Positions 12,987-28,394 are shown, numbered from the stretch's first letter. The stretch: 64,000 bases of DNA from Protopterus annectens (GCF_019279795.1 NC_056730.1:609972041-610036040), one strand, 5' to 3'. Program-made: numbers and translations. Notes: a model not told the origin generated them from the sequence alone.

Positions 12987-13845
12987 TTGCACTGTGTGCA
13001 AAGACAGAGACCCTACCAAAGATTACACAGAGTAAATGTTTCAGTTTATATATTGTGAAGATTCTGAATAGACAAAGTGCTTTATATATATTAAATTATA
13101 AAACAGTAATCTGTAAAATAATCAAAAGATACTTATATTTTGTAGCTCAGTTGCAGTCAAACAACTTCTCCAGCCTGCACTGTGTGCAAGACAGAAGACC
13201 AGAACAACAACATAATTACACAGAGTAAATGTTTCAGTTTATACAATAGCCTAAGACAGCAAAGCACTACAGAGTCAAATGTTTTAAACAGATAAGGATT
13301 TGTGAAGATTCTGAATAGACAAAGTGCTTTATATATATTAAATTATAAAACAGTAATCTGTAAAAATAATCAAAAGATACTTATATTTTGTAGCTCAGTT
13401 AACAACTTCTCCAGCCTGAACTGTGTGCAAAGACAGAGAGAGATAATTACACAGAGTAAATGTTTCAGTTTATACAATAGCCTAAGACAGCAAAGCACTA
13501 CAGAGTCAAATGAAAGTTTTTAAACAGATAAGGATTTGTGAAGATTCTGAATAGACAAAGTGCTTTATATATATTAAATTATAAAAACAGTAATCTGTAA
13601 AAATAATCAAAAGATACTTATATTTTGTAGCTCGTCAAACAACTTCTCCAGCCTGCACTGTGTGCAGACAGAGACCCTACCAAGAACACAAAAGAACCAG
13701 CCCCCACTAGCCAAGAGATAATTACACAGAGTAAATGTTTCAGTTTATACAATAGCCTAAGACAGCAAAGCACTACAGAGTCAAATGAAAGTTTTTAAAC
13801 AGATAAGGATTTGTGAAGATTCTGAATAGACAAAGTGCTTTTATG
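12987..13845. repeat. Recent tandem repeat, unit about 236-275 bp, 3+ copies
   Basis: The word attctgaatagacaaagtgc starts at 13061, 13308, 13544 and 13819, giving unit lengths of 247, 236 and 275. Each unit also holds cagcctgcactgtgtgcaa, acacagagtaaatgtttcag and agacagcaaagcactacag. Units are nearly identical apart from short indels; the third carries an extra block (accctaccaagaacacaaaag, about 13673-13713). No ORF spans the units, so I take it as non-coding. Confidence 0.93.
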
Positions 13846-14224
13846 AATCCCCTGGTATATGTTCTTTTATAAAAACAGAAAGAAATACCTGATCAGGGAT
13901 AACAAGTTTCTTGAAACTTAGTTGCTTGGTTTTATTTATCATTTCACAAAGACTTCTAGGTTTCACAAGATAAAGGTAAATGGTTCATACAGTTTATATG
14001 AACCACTGAAACTTTCAATTGAGTACCATCCTCAGGTATCCCAGACAGACAAATTGGGAAAAACAACCAAACAAAAGTGTTAATCTGGTATACAAGAGTT
14101 TCAGTAACATGTACTACATGAAGTATCACAAAAAAGTAAATATCACTAACGATGTACCTTGGTCTGCACACCACTGATAAGGTTCTTACTATGTGGTACT
14201 TTTAAGATTCATATAAAAGCAATG

Positions 14225-14227
<3 letters not shown>
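13846..14227. other. No recognisable gene
   Basis: Single-copy-looking sequence after the tandem block. A minus-strand ORF of 72 codons (13956-14174) has no recognisable motif. Confidence 0.4.

Positions 14228-14272
<45 letters not shown>
14228..14272. repeat. (TA)n microsatellite
   Basis: Uninterrupted TA run. Confidence 0.97.
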
Positions 14273-14274
<2 letters not shown>

Positions 14275-14579
14275 ATGATAAAATACACTGATTACTACAA
14301 AATAGGATGTGTCATCAGTCTTACAGTAATATAGAATACTATTAAATGGTAAGTGCTATAGAAAACAAATGATTCCATACAGGAATGGTCCTTAGGTGAA
14401 CTGGTACCTGACATGAAGAGCTTCACAGCACCTCCCGCCCATACACATTACCAGGTGCACCCCCCCTCCATACTGGCCTACCCACATCATTGAGATTACA
14501 TTTTTTTTCCCTTTTCTCACAGTTTCTTGCTATTTCATTTTTTTCCTGCTTTCATTCATTCAAGGCATCTTAACTTGGA
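14273..14579. other. No recognisable gene
   Basis: Single-copy-looking sequence between the TA run and the next tandem block. Nothing supported. Confidence 0.4.
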
Positions 14580-15215
14580 AAGATTGGTGTCTGATATTGT
14601 GGAGGAAATAACTATATTATTCTGGAAGATGTCATGGGAAAATTGAGATGCTGTGATGTACATTTTTGAGTTTTAGAACAACCTTTTCATCCACTGATAG
14701 CCTGAACAAAAATAATTTCAGAGAAGAAATTCAGTGTTGTATTAGTCTTCCACTTTGCTTTTTCTTGCATTCTTTCAAAATACCATAACTAATCAACTAC
14801 ACTGTAATAACAGTGAAAGGAATAAGTGCGTTAAGTTTGCATGTGGGGCTGCTAGGCCCTTAGAAGCCATGAGGTTTCTAGATTCTCCAAGGTGCATTCT
14901 GGTATTTTTTTTAATAACCTTCCCTTAAATGTTAATCATGATTTTTGGGCTGAACAAATATCACGATTAATGTTTAAGGGAAGAAATTTAGTCTTACTCC
15001 TCAATTTTGCATTTGTTTCTGTATCCTTTTTAATACACATTAACTGACCAAGACTGCATTGTAATAAGTGTGAAGGAAATAATTGAATTAAGTTGTGGTT
15101 GCTATGCCCTTAGAAGCTTAATTCAGTTGGATGGTGCATTTTAGAACTTTCTTCTAACCTTGTGATCCAGGAATGGCCTGAGCAAAAAATTGTTAGGAAA
15201 GAAATTCAATTTTAG
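14580..15215. repeat. Degenerate tandem repeat, unit about 235 bp, 2.5 copies
   Basis: The block YRGAACNNCCTTNT...GGCCTGARCAAAAA...GAAGAAATTCAG occurs at about 14673, 14900 and 15132. Between copies the phrase aactgaccaagactgcattgtaataagtgtgaaggaaat (15045-15085) matches aactaatcaactacactgtaataacagtgaaaggaat (14788-14824), and cccttagaagc occurs in both. Divergence is moderate and there are no ORFs. Confidence 0.7.
14920..14982. repeat. Imperfect hairpin inside the 235-bp repeat
   Basis: ttcccttaaatgttaatcatgat (14920-14942) faces atcacgattaatgtttaagggaa (14960-14982): 20 of 23 positions pair across a 17-base loop. It is found in only one of the repeat units, so it was inserted or arose locally. 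Confidence 0.8.
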
Positions 15216-15599
15216 TTATTTTAAGGAAGAAATGTATCCAAGGTTTAACACTTAAAGCTGATAAAATAGCAATTCCCAATAAACTGAAGACAAATACTTG
15301 TAAGGAAATATAAATCATATATGGGAATAAATGCCTGCATCTCTATTACTTTAAAAATATAGTCGCCTCTCTGGTGATAGACTGGAATGAAAGTGAAGGC
15401 ACAAATGGCCATAGTCAAATATTTCAAGTTACCGATATCATACATACAGTATATGCAGCATGCCTTCTCAACCTTACCCCAAAAGACAGTCACGGTCTGC
15501 ACATTACTCTGATGTCAGATTGGGGAAAAAAACTGAAAAAAGAAACAGATAAAACATAACTTATTTCAACCTGCTGCTGCCAGACATTTATAAACATCA
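15216..15599. other. No recognisable gene
   Basis: Overlapping short ORFs on both strands, none with a motif. Confidence 0.4.
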
Positions 15600-16680
15600 T
15601 GTCTCCTTATCGCTCTCAAAAGATAGCCCCTGTATATGGATCTGATACTTGATTGTGAAGAAAGTGAAAAGAATAATGATCACAGTAATATTTTCAACTT
15701 GATTCTCCTAGACAGCACACTACTTCTATACAAGCAATAGTGACTTTCTGGGTGCAATTCTGAAGTTTGTGGGGAAAGTTAAAGAAGTATTGACCATGTT
15801 ACCTCCATTCCAACACAGGCTATAGGAGCATGTACATATGACTGAGGTTTGGAAGGAAAATTACAATAAATAATAACATTGTTCCCAGCCCACCTCACAA
15901 GCTACAACTACCTTCTTTGCATACTTCAGAGAAGGGATAGTTTTAGTTTAGGTGGTGTTCAAGGCAAACGCTACTATGGTGATGTCAAGATCCACTTATA
16001 CATACATAGGCTGTGGGATCCACCAGGCCTCCAGAAGTTCTGAACATCTGTATGTTCTGTGATTCTCTTTAAACTAAGTAAATGACAAGAGGGTCAGCTA
16101 CTTTCATAGAGATACCTCCAATCCCCAAACAGCAGTTATAGTCACTTCTTTGTTCAGTTCAGACATCTGATTGTGATAAAAAAGGAATGGGCATAATGTA
16201 TTGCACCTTTACTCTGTATATTATAGTATTCCAAGTTACTTCACACAAGTCAGACTAGTCATGCAAAGCCAGAATAATGACAACACAACAGCAGGCAGTC
16301 ATTTTCCTCCATAAACAACCCCAGCAACTATAATTACTTTGTGCAAATCTCAGATGACAGTTAAGTTTTCCATCTAACTTCACAGAAATGCACACTGGTC
16401 CTGCACAGCCAGATAGGGGCAATTTAAACTGAGCAAATAAGAGTTTAGGTACTTTCTACAGAAATCCCCCTACCCACTCTCCAAGTTATAGTATAACTAC
16501 TTCTATGTGCATTTCAGATAACAGACTAGAATAAAATGACATTCATGTACTGTATTTCCGCTTTGTTCTCTGGAAAAAAGTAGACACACATTAAAATATT
16601 CCAAATTACTTCACAGAAATCCTGCAAGTCAGACTAATGAGCAAGCAGTCATTAATCATATCCCCCAACAAACAGGCCTG
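15600..16680. repeat. Old tandem array, unit about 165-230 bp
   Basis: A phrase near AGCARYTATAGTNACTTCTTTGTGCANTTCAGA returns at about 15735, 15905, 16133, 16325 and 16488, each time followed by GATTGTGATAAAA-like or TTCACAGAAATNC-like words (for example ccaagttacttcacacaagtcagacta at 16230 and ccaaattacttcacagaaatcctgc at 16601). Spacings are 170, 228, 192 and 163. Units are heavily diverged and of uneven length; no coding potential. Confidence 0.6.
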
Positions 16681-17354
16681 CATTTTTTCTGTTACTACTC
16701 TAATTCACTTAACTCATTAACACCTAGTCTTGGTGGAATTTCATACCTCCTTACACCTGTAGAGTTTTTGCCTAGACAGCTTTTGCCTGAACTAAATTCA
16801 TGTGAGTGCTGTTTTGAAACCTACCTTTAAACAAATGTACTTATCTCAAGAACTGTTATAGTTACAAAGAAAGTGAAAATACGAATGTTGTTTAGCACAC
16901 ACTCACCAGACATAATGATTTTATACTGAACAAGTAATGAAATAATAATGCCATTCCCTTTTGGAGATATTTGCATAATTATGATTTGCATGCATAGTTG
17001 CATATTTAATGTCCATCCCTAACCCTTTTTAAACATAACCATGACCAATGTATGGCAAATCAGAAATTCACCCTGGGTAAGGCCCCCATGTCTCTAATAG
17101 CGGCAGACAGTAATACTCAACTTGTTAACTAATATATCCCCTCCTAATACATGTGCATGATACATAGGGATACAAATGGGTTGGGTTTCATGGCTAGGGT
17201 TTTAAATTCCATGGTTAACAGTTATATATTACCCATAATGAGAATAAATGGGATCATATCATAGATAATTTGGCTAGATACATGCACAAGATAAAGTATT
17301 TAGGAGCTGCCTCTGTCCTTTACTAGTAAAGGAGGAAGTTCTAGGGTACATGTT
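16681..17354. other. No recognisable gene
   Basis: May include the 3' UTR of the old CR1 copy that follows (minus strand), but the usual CR1 tail is not visible. Confidence 0.4.
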
Positions 17355-18215
17355 GCTTTCCCATTCATAGATCCAAGTTGCACATGCATATGGACAGGGA
17401 TGAGCTTTGTTTTACATGGATGAGGAGTCTGCTCCAGAGCAGCAGTATCCACAGTGAGATATACCGGATTCTTCAAACCATTCTGCTGATGCTGCAGAAG
17501 AGGATTAGAGCCATAGAACAAGTATTTCTGAAGCCATTTCACTTGTAGTTGTGCAATAAATCCATCAGTACTTGGTTAAAAATGTCTTGTATGCTAAACA
17601 CAGGTAATCTCTTAGCAGATTGTAGGATACCGAGTACAGTGACACAGCTTTGAGTTGCTTCATGTAGGACGTATTGTTTATGCCTCATATTCTTTTAGTA
17701 AGGCATGTCTGTGGGTGCTCCAATTGGTGCAAGCATCTGGACAGATATATGTCAAAGGGAGCATTATACTAAATGATTGTTCTAATGAGGGCAGAGTAAA
17801 GGGGGACAATGACATCCCTAGATCTAGATACAATCCCTTTGTTTAACTGTTGTACAATATAGAAGGCCATTCTTACAATGGACACGTTAGTCAAAAGTTA
17901 GGCCACTCTCCACATAAATTCCCAAAATCTCAAATAATTGGTTCAACTCTTAAGAGCATATTGTCAATATGGTAGTTCCCTGAGGTAGACGACTTCCCAA
18001 AGGATACGATAATGCATCTTTTGGCATTTAGTTTCAGACCACAATTTTAGCACTAGTTATTTATTTGGAACAAACCTTCTTGAACAATTGCTAAATCATT
18101 CGTGGATTCAATGACTGCTTCTAGCTTGGTATTGGCTTTTACTTCAAAGAAGAAGATGCCAAACAGGACAGGTCCCAGCACAGACCCCTGGAAGTCATAG
18201 TATTAATATGTCATA
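17355..18215 (-). pseudogene. Old CR1-type LINE, RT C-terminal half
   Basis: Aligns by eye, block for block, with the CR1 copy at 54.7-56.6 kb on the same strand: GQ-VLGPVLFG-like bases (caggacaggtcccagcacag, 18165-18184), then the stretch matching KLNAKKC (gcatcttttggcatttagtt, 18012-18031), KKVIVPLYSSLIRP-like bases near 17790, and the thumb/C-terminus near 17360-17500 (cccattcatagatccaagtt against cccatccatgcgtccagatt). It is far more diverged than the other CR1 copies and no ORF longer than 80 codons survives, so it belongs to an earlier wave. It begins around the palm at 18215 and lacks the CR1 8-bp tail. Confidence 0.72.
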
Positions 18216-19230
18216 TTTACTCTTTCCCTCATGATTCTGATCATAGCTAAAAAAGGTCTATGTGCCACCCCATTTATTCAATTAACGAATGATGAAATAA
18301 AAAAATAAATATATGATCCATTAATCTTGGAGTTACCATAAATACAAAAGAGATGAGTATGTAAATAAATACATTCTATAACTTTTGAACAAGCTTCTAT
18401 TAGATACACAATAGACTGAAAGCCTAAGTAAATTTTAAAACTTAATAAGTTTAGTAGGAAACTGAAGTATAAACAGGTTATAATGCCTGACGAGCTTTTG
18501 AATGACCTACCAATCTAAGATTGGTAAAATGATAACCGTACTGCTCAATTTCAGAATGAACCTAGCTGAAAAAAATGTGTATAATCTGTAAGTGCTATGT
18601 TAGCTTTAATTTGTCTCTCTCCGTGTACAGTTCTGTGGTCTGTTTCATGACCTGCAAAGTTTAAATTGGCATCTTCTATGATAATGATACTGATGATGAT
18701 GATGATTATTATTATTATTATTATTATTATTCACACGAGTACTTATGTAGGTACAAGTGTGTGCTGTACATTTCAAGTTAATCCATCAAAATGACATCAA
18801 TTCAGAGTATCAGTAAGGCTGCTGTTTTCTTTTAAGTCAGATCATGGTCTCTGTGGGTTTCTCCACCAGATTCTGGATTCGTTTTCTGAATGATCGCTGA
18901 ACAAAGGAGACTGTTCCATTCCATTCTACTGTGAACCTGAACATTCCTGCACAAGCCTAATGAGGGCTACCACATAGATGCAGGCTCTTTTCTCCAAGGA
19001 AAGAAAAAAATGCCATCAACTGCACACTCTCACCGTCTCTAGCTCACTGGCAGGACTTCATCCATCTGTGCATGGAGCCATTATTATTATCTTCTCTTAT
19101 CAGCAAATATATATATATATAAATGTTTTCACCAAGTCTCACTACTTTTTTCTGCTATCATTATTCCTAATTAGCCTATTATATCACATGGTCTTTAAAT
19201 TAGTTCCCCATCAGTTAAGAACAGAACACA

Positions 19231-19273
<43 letters not shown>

Positions 19274-19295
19274 GTATATATATACATACACACAC
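18216..19295. other. No gene; several microsatellites
   Basis: Contains (GAT/ATT)n at about 18682-18731, a short TA run at 19107-19121 and a TA/CA tract at 19237-19298. A 168-codon ORF starting at 18978 runs through the TA tract into the CR1 copy at 19296; its first two thirds are not protein-like. Confidence 0.6.
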
Positions 19296-22148
<2,853 letters not shown>

Positions 22149-22250
22149 TTTTATTTTATTTATTTTTATTTATTTATTTTACATTTGTTGACTGGGCTAG
22201 TCTATCTGGATAAATGTCCATTTTCAGTAGAGGCAAATACAATAAAGTAT
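22149..22250 (+). repeat. Interspersed repeat with TTTA-rich lead, copy 2 of 3
   Basis: TTTATTTATT run, then acatttgttgactgggctag, tctggataaatgtccatttt and cagtagaggcaa. Same family as 5779-5880 (opposite strand) and 32711-32830. Confidence 0.6.
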
Positions 22251-22954
22251 AATTAGTTATACAGAGTTATTTAGCAAATTTAGGCTAGAATCAAATACTT
22301 TTACATAACTAAATAAATAAATAAATAAATTAATTAATTAATAGATTTTCTTTGCATATCTGATTGGATCAGTGAATTCTCTTTTCCATAGAGATGTCAG
22401 AGCAATTGAACAGCAAGAAGCTCATGAACATTTTATTAAGGTATTTCCCCAGTGCAGTTTGACTTAGGCAGCTAATTTATTGCTTTACCAGCTATGAACT
22501 CTAAGGGCTCTATCCTGTCTATGCCATTCGATGGCAGGATCACATGTGCCAGAGAATTGCATGCAAAGCCCTTTTTAACTGTACACACTAGAATAAAATT
22601 ACTCAAAACCTACAATGTGCACTACCCATTTACCCCTAAACCATTAAAACATAAACCCACTCCTAATCTTACACAATTCACCAAGGCAACCTTTGTGTAG
22701 TCCCAGCCTTTCCCAAAATAGTTATGGTATGGTAAAAGAGTGGGTGACTTCACAGTGTTACAGCTTTGATAGCACAGTGACACCACCCTCCTTGATAATA
22801 TGTTGGTCTTCATGCATCAAGCTAATGCACCTTACACGAAGCGTGTATCAAGGGGAAAATATATATTTTTAGAAACAAGGCCCTTTCCATTTCCAGAAGT
22901 CACCTTCACAATATATTCAAGCTCATTGCTACCCTGTGTTCTATATATCAGTGC
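22251..22954. other. No gene; short (AAAT)n tract
   Basis: AAAT/TTAA tract at about 22306-22343. Otherwise nothing recognised. Confidence 0.45.
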
Positions 22955-23220
22955 CATACCTCCCAGCCCTCCAGATTTTAACATGATGTCAAGATTTTTG
23001 GCTCAAGTTTTTGGTCTGTTCTTCATAAAACTTGGATTTTTCTAGCACAATATTGAGGTCTGAAATCTCTAAATAATGACAAATGTTTGAGTTTCAGACT
23101 TCTTACTCACTTTAGAAAATGCATGCTAATAAATCTATTATTCCTGCAACTTTTTAAGTTTATAAGAACATTATTTGAAAATATTTTTTGCATTTAGAGG
23201 GTGAAAGATATGATGCTTCA
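22955..23220. mobile_element. Decayed MITE related to the one at 62.8 kb
   Basis: Starts ccatacctcccagccctcca and ends agggtgaaagatatgat, a worn version of the ACCTCTCAA...TTGAGAGGT ends at 62818-63109. Inside, taaataatgacaaatgtttgag and aaaatgcatgctaata match taaataatgacaaacatttaaa and aaaattcatgctaatg of that copy in the same order. Non-autonomous; no coding capacity. Confidence 0.65.
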
Positions 23221-24532
23221 ACATAAAGTATACAAGCATTTGCCTCAAGCTGTCCCTGAGAAAAATGTACGTTTGTTACAAGACAATTTGCCAGTCATAT
23301 ATAGGTGTCCATGCCATGTATTTTAATATATCTGGGTATAAATATTAACTATGCAGGCTTCATTTCTAACTAGGTACAAACATAAAATACTCATAAATGC
23401 TAGACAATGACTCTTGTTTATAAGATAACATTGCATGCCGTTTTAATACTTGATTCATACTTGGGGTGGCAGCTAAAAGATAAAGATGAAAAAAAAAATG
23501 TTTCTAAAGTAATACTGCATAGCATAAAATACTTAGTTCATGAAGCCCAAAATCATGCACACATTTCTACAATTATGCTAGGAATTCAACAGTTGCATAT
23601 TTAAACAAAATATTAATGCAACATGACACAGACTTAGACAATTATGGTTTGAAATATAAACCAATTCCATTTTTCTTGCAGTAAAATGCTATGGTAATGT
23701 TTTAGTTTAACAAAATGTAGAAAATGCATATTCTTTGGAAATGTTACTGTATTCTGACTTACCTTAATTCTGTACAGATTTTCAAAATGCACCTCAGCAG
23801 GTTGAATTCAATGTCCAGATTCATGAAGTAGAAATATGCAGTTTACAGAGTGATACTGTACTGTTTATTGAGTTGTACATGTTAGATGCTTGCACTCATT
23901 TATTTAAAGACTGCACTATAAAAGCACTGCATGACCAAGAAGATTTCTAGACAGCATTTCAGAAAACAGGACCTCTAAAAATAATTTTTAGAAAATAAAT
24001 CAGATTACTGAGGCATCTCTTCTATGCCAATTGCTACAGGAGACAGGGTGGAGGGGGTCAGAAATGAATAGCACACATTACTAAACCATATTGCATGGTA
24101 CGCAGATGCAGGCAGGGTAGGGCCACTTCAGAGACATAGGTAGTGTGTTCGTGCAGCCTGGCAAAGTTGCATTATCAGCATCATATGCTGATGACTGACA
24201 TGACCTTGCAGTGAGCAACATTGCTAATGAGGGTAAACAACATGGTAGAGTGATTCAGAAATGTATAAAAACTGCAAGATCAGCAGCAAGTACTAGTGAA
24301 TTTGAACAGCATGATTTCTTGGTGAGCAAAGACAGACAGCATGCTAGGATGCAAGAGTAGCAGCCATATTACCAAAAGAGTACATGTCAGAGGCTGCTCT
24401 CAAAGCTAGTGAAAAATTACTTTGCACACTGTTACTCTATATCAGAAGACAATTCAACCATACCTACCATATCATCATCTCTGTCAGAGAGACATAGTTG
24501 AATACTGTCAAGTGGAGAAAGATGCCATAAGT
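23221..24532. other. No recognisable gene
   Basis: AT-rich, nothing supported. Confidence 0.45.
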
Positions 24533-25095
24533 TTAATGGTCGAATGGCATATTCATCGAATGGCCATTCATCGTACAAAGATCATTGAAATTTCCTTTCA
24601 GTGAAAGGCCATATGATAGTAAATAATTTCATCAAATGATCATAGTTGGTCAACATAAACAAAACACAACATAGTACAAACTTATCGGTAATGTAGGGAT
24701 AAGGAAATCTGCCCTTTACCCACTGTAGTGCGATCTAGGAAATCTGCCCTTTCCCCACTGTAGTGCAAACTCAGAGTTGGCATGTATAATTAGCAGGGGG
24801 AGTGGGGCACAGCCCCCACATAAGAAGGATCTGGTGTTTAATGAATCCTCCTCATGTGGGGGGCTGTGGCTCCCACACCCCCACTTATTATATATACCAA
24901 CTCCGATCTCGCACTACAGTGGGGAAAGGGCAGATTTCCCTCTTCCCTACTGTACCAATAAGTATGTATTACGCTGAGTTTTGTTTATGATAACTGCCTA
25001 TGATCATTTGGTGAAATTATTTACAACCATATGGCCTTTCACTGAAAGGAAGTTTCAGTAGTCTTTGTAGGATGAATGTGCCATTTGACCATTAA
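24533..25095. mobile_element. Fold-back MITE with arms of about 250-290 bp, TTAA at both ends
   Basis: A long palindrome. Left words tttaatggtcgaatggca, tttcagtgaaaggccatatg, atcaaatgatcatag and ggaaatctgccctttccccac are answered in reverse complement by tgccatttgaccattaaa, catatggcctttcactgaaa, atgatcatttggtgaaat and gtggggaaagggcagatttcc. The palindrome ends in TTAA (24533-24536 and 25092-25095), which would fit a TTAA-targeting transposase (piggyBac or Kolobok type). The arms may extend a little further out, so TTAA as target site is tentative. The centre carries CTGTAGTGC...GAGTTGG, shared with the palindrome at 59.1 kb. Confidence 0.8.
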
Positions 25096-25269
25096 ACATA
25101 GACCTGTGCCATCCTTACAAAAAAATCCCATACAATGCATAGATTACTTATCCCTGTATCAAGTAAGGTTTGTCTAGCTTTGACAAAGCCTGCTACAGGG
25201 ACTTTACTGTAATCATTGGAGGACACAGTGGGCATATCACAGGTATCAGCCTCATGTAAACTGCACCAG

Positions 25270-25335
<66 letters not shown>

Positions 25336-25949
25336 ACACAGGTTTTCTACAAAATAAGTAATTTCCCAGAGGTTCTAATGGAGATTGATAGCTCTATCAC
25401 TATCAAGACCTTCCTGGTCCACAAAGACAATGTTACATCAGCTGAAATTGTTTCTACTCCATCAATTGCTAGGTAGTGTTTAATGCATCGAATATTTTAT
25501 TTAATGTGAATGTGTATTGCCCATACAGCTCTCATGACTTCCACATCTGGCACATGTCTAATGAGGTCCATGATGTATCTAGATTTCATTACTGCAACCC
25601 GTGCTATATGATGAATGTGTTACTCATGAATTCCAATAAACAATGTATTTTGTGACTTCTTAGACATTTTCCTTTCTAAAAACAAAAGGACACATTTAGA
25701 AAGGATCAACTTAAAGTGGGAGACATCTCATATAAATTTGTTCAAAGATGATAAAAAGGGAGCAAGAGATAGCAAGATCATCAATTGATTCATCTTGTCT
25801 AAATTTCAAATTTCTCAATGATTTCTGCTCCCCTAAAAGAAGATAACAGGGTATTTCAAACTGGCACTACTTTCTCATATAGTTAGTTCATTCTCCATGT
25901 ATGCACACAAAAGTTCCTTTTAAAACTCACTTATAATGACATAAGGTTT
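25096..25949. other. No gene; (TA)n microsatellite at 25271-25333
   Basis: An unbroken TA run of 63 bp and flanking AT-rich sequence. An ORF through it is a repeat artefact. Confidence 0.6.
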
Positions 25950-26420
25950 AGTTTAGTATTTGCAGTGGAACAGGTCTGAATTCCTATTAACATTAAATAA
26001 TGAGATTATTTTGTCCCTTATACTTCTATATAAAACAGGGAATATGGACTATTTTTTCAAGTCTCTCTTCATAATACAAAGATTAGAAACAAGCAATGCA
26101 TATGTTCTATTGCCTCTAAATCCTTTTAGTAATATTTACAAAAAATGTCTAAATGGAAATGGCAGTGGGCCATATACTCAATATAGGTCTTATAATATTT
26201 CTGTGAATCAGAAGTGTTCCAAGTATAATTTTTTCCTGAAGGGTTCCTATGATGCAGCCCAAGTGATGAAAAACATTTATGCACACATTTTCAATATGTG
26301 ATTTAAAAGTTAAATGACACCCAGTTAACACCGATGTCTCCTTATAGAGTTCAGTACATACAATCTCCTTACCCTAAGTGATAATACCAATCTTATCTAT
26401 TTTTCTCAAATTTCAGTTAG
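25950..26420 (-). pseudogene. Possible LINE RT C-terminal scrap
   Basis: On the minus strand a 60-codon ORF (26331-26149) reads HLTFKSHIENVC, then INVFHHLGCI and HRNIIRPILSIWPTAI. This resembles the LTFKSHI...LVRP-L-Y block that follows the palm in Jockey-group LINEs (CR1, L2, Rex). Beyond it, ALLVSNLCIMKRDLKK and IRDKIISLFNVN read on with two stops, as expected for the C-terminus. It does not match the CR1 family that dominates the window and no palm motif is left. It could be a chance match. Confidence 0.35.
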
Positions 26421-26527
26421 CCATCAAGTCAAGTCTGCAAATGTTATATATTCAACTCCTTTCCATTAAATAGGAATTCTGGTAGGTTTTATTTGCCATT
26501 GTACATCATCAATATATTTGCTTATAA

Positions 26528-28236
26528 CAATTTATTCCCCCCTCTCTCCCCCTAAATGGCCCATCTCAATACCAGAAGATTGCCAAATTCCAGTAATAAC
26601 GGCCACACAGGTAAAAAATGCACTCTCCAAAGCTAAGAATATAGCATCAGTGGGACCAGATGACATCCCGGGCTGTGTACTATATGAACTACAAAATTAA
26701 CTGGCACCTCACCTAAGTTTCATGTTTACTCATACCCTCACTTCAGGCTTAGTGCCCACTGAGTGGCGCACAGCTACAGTTATCCCACTCCACAAGGGGG
26801 ATCCACCTTGGATCCCAGGAACTACCGCCCCATCAGTCTGATGAGCCTGATCTGCAAGGCCATGGAACGTATTATCACGGAACTTATAAACAAAGACATT
26901 AGCAACCTTCAAACACTGGACCCCACCCAGTTTGGGTTCAGGAAGGGCTGATCTTGTTTCCTGAAACTGATTGACTTCTTTGACTCAGTCTCCAGAGCCA
27001 TGGATGAGGGTAAGGCAGTCCGCACAGCCTATCTGGACCTTGCCAAGGCCTTTGACACCATCCCCCACTCTGGAATCATAGATAAATTTACTAAACTGGG
27101 CATTAATCCCTACATCACTCAATGGGATGCCAACTGGCTTACTGACAGAACCTACACTGTAAAAGTAGCTGACTCCAAGTCCAGCTCCAGAAAAGTGACA
27201 AGTGGAGTACCTCAGGGTTCAGTCCTGGGACCGCTCTTGTTTGGCATCTACTTTTCTGAAGTACAGGCCAACACTAAGGGACTCTGGCTAACAAAGTTCT
27301 CGGATGACTGCAAACTGGGAGCCATTACTGAATCCCCAAATGATGTGGATACTCTACAAAAGGGCCTTACAGCAACAGATGCTTGGTGCCAGAGCCATGG
27401 GCTCAAGCACAATGCCAAGAAATGTATAGTTATCCCCTTTGGAAAAAAACATGTACCCATGAATTACGACATAGGTGGCAGTACACTAAACACCGAAAGT
27501 GTGATAAGAGACTTAGGGACACAGGTGGGCAGTGGTCTCACCTTCAATAACCACATCGCCACAGCAGCCAGGAAATCCTTCTATGTGGCACACCTCATCA
27601 CTAAGGGCTTTTTATCCAGGAAAAAAGAAGGTCATTGTCCCACTGTGCTCATCCCTCACTAGACCCATTATAGAATACAACACTCCATTTGGTATGTACC
27701 TCTCAAGACATCTGCAACAACTGAAAAGGCACAGAAATACCTCACTAAATGAATCACAGGCCTAAAGCAGATGCCCTGTGCTGACTGCCTTAAAAAACTC
27801 CAGCTATACTATGTCGCATATCATCTACTCAGAGGCGATCTCTGCTTAACATACAAGGCCATGTCAAACCCAGAGCAGTTAGACATGCTACACTTAAAGA
27901 AATCCCAATTTCTCAGAGCCACACTCTCCAGGAATCTAAACCTTGTCATCACAATAAACAAAACATGCTGGAGGGATAGGTTCCTGACCCAGGGACTCCC
28001 CAGACTCTGGAATAGACTGCCCATACATGTCAAGCAGAGCACCTCTTTGGCCCTCTTCAAAAGGAACTTTGACGATTGGATGGGAGAAAGGAAATTCACC
28101 CCAGGATCACGTCAGTTGCCCTGCTAGACAGGGGTCCAGGGAAGTAAATAATGTGGGAAGAAATAGCCAGGGAATTGTTATGGCTAGGCTTGTATAGGCC
28201 CTAGGGCCGATAGCCTAGTACCAACCTATGAGCTAA
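26528..28236 (+). pseudogene. CR1-type LINE, 5'-truncated (RT complete, 3' end present)
   Basis: Starts in the fingers (TQVKNALSKAKNIASVGPDD) and runs through NYRPISLMSLICKAMERII, TQFGFRKG, AYLDLAKAFDTIPHSGIID, VPQGSVLGPLLFGIYFSEVQ, KFSDDCKLGAI (palm, F-S-D-D, both Asp kept), RPIIEYNTPFGMYLSRHLQQ and the thumb to SLALFKRNFDDWMGERKF. It ends gatagcctagta ccaacctatga, the family 3' end. The longest unbroken piece is 27000-27662 (220 codons). Breaks: stop after YELQN (26698), a frameshift in HKGGST near 26800, a stop after FRKG (26949), a one-base insertion near 27625 and a stop near 27750. No endonuclease is present. Confidence 0.93.
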
Positions 28237-28394
28237 AAGATGGGGTATTCCAAGAAATAACAGCCAGGAACCATCAAAAACAGGTTTAATCACTCCAGCA
28301 CTTTGGCAAAGCCTTCCAGGAGTACATGAAATAAAAAACAGCATATCCATTTAAATATACATAATTATTAATCAATTATCCCATAAAAACAGCC

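Noticed and set aside
12987-13845. CRISPR-like array
   Set aside because: Units are over 230 bp with no short repeat/spacer alternation, and the setting is eukaryotic.
17300-17542. 80-codon minus-strand ORF as a host exon
   Set aside because: Its sequence aligns with the decayed CR1 C-terminus and has no splice-site context.
18978-19295. A 168-codon ORF start before the CR1 copy
   Set aside because: Its first two thirds translate random sequence and a TA microsatellite (runs of Tyr-Ile). Only the part after 19296 is CR1.
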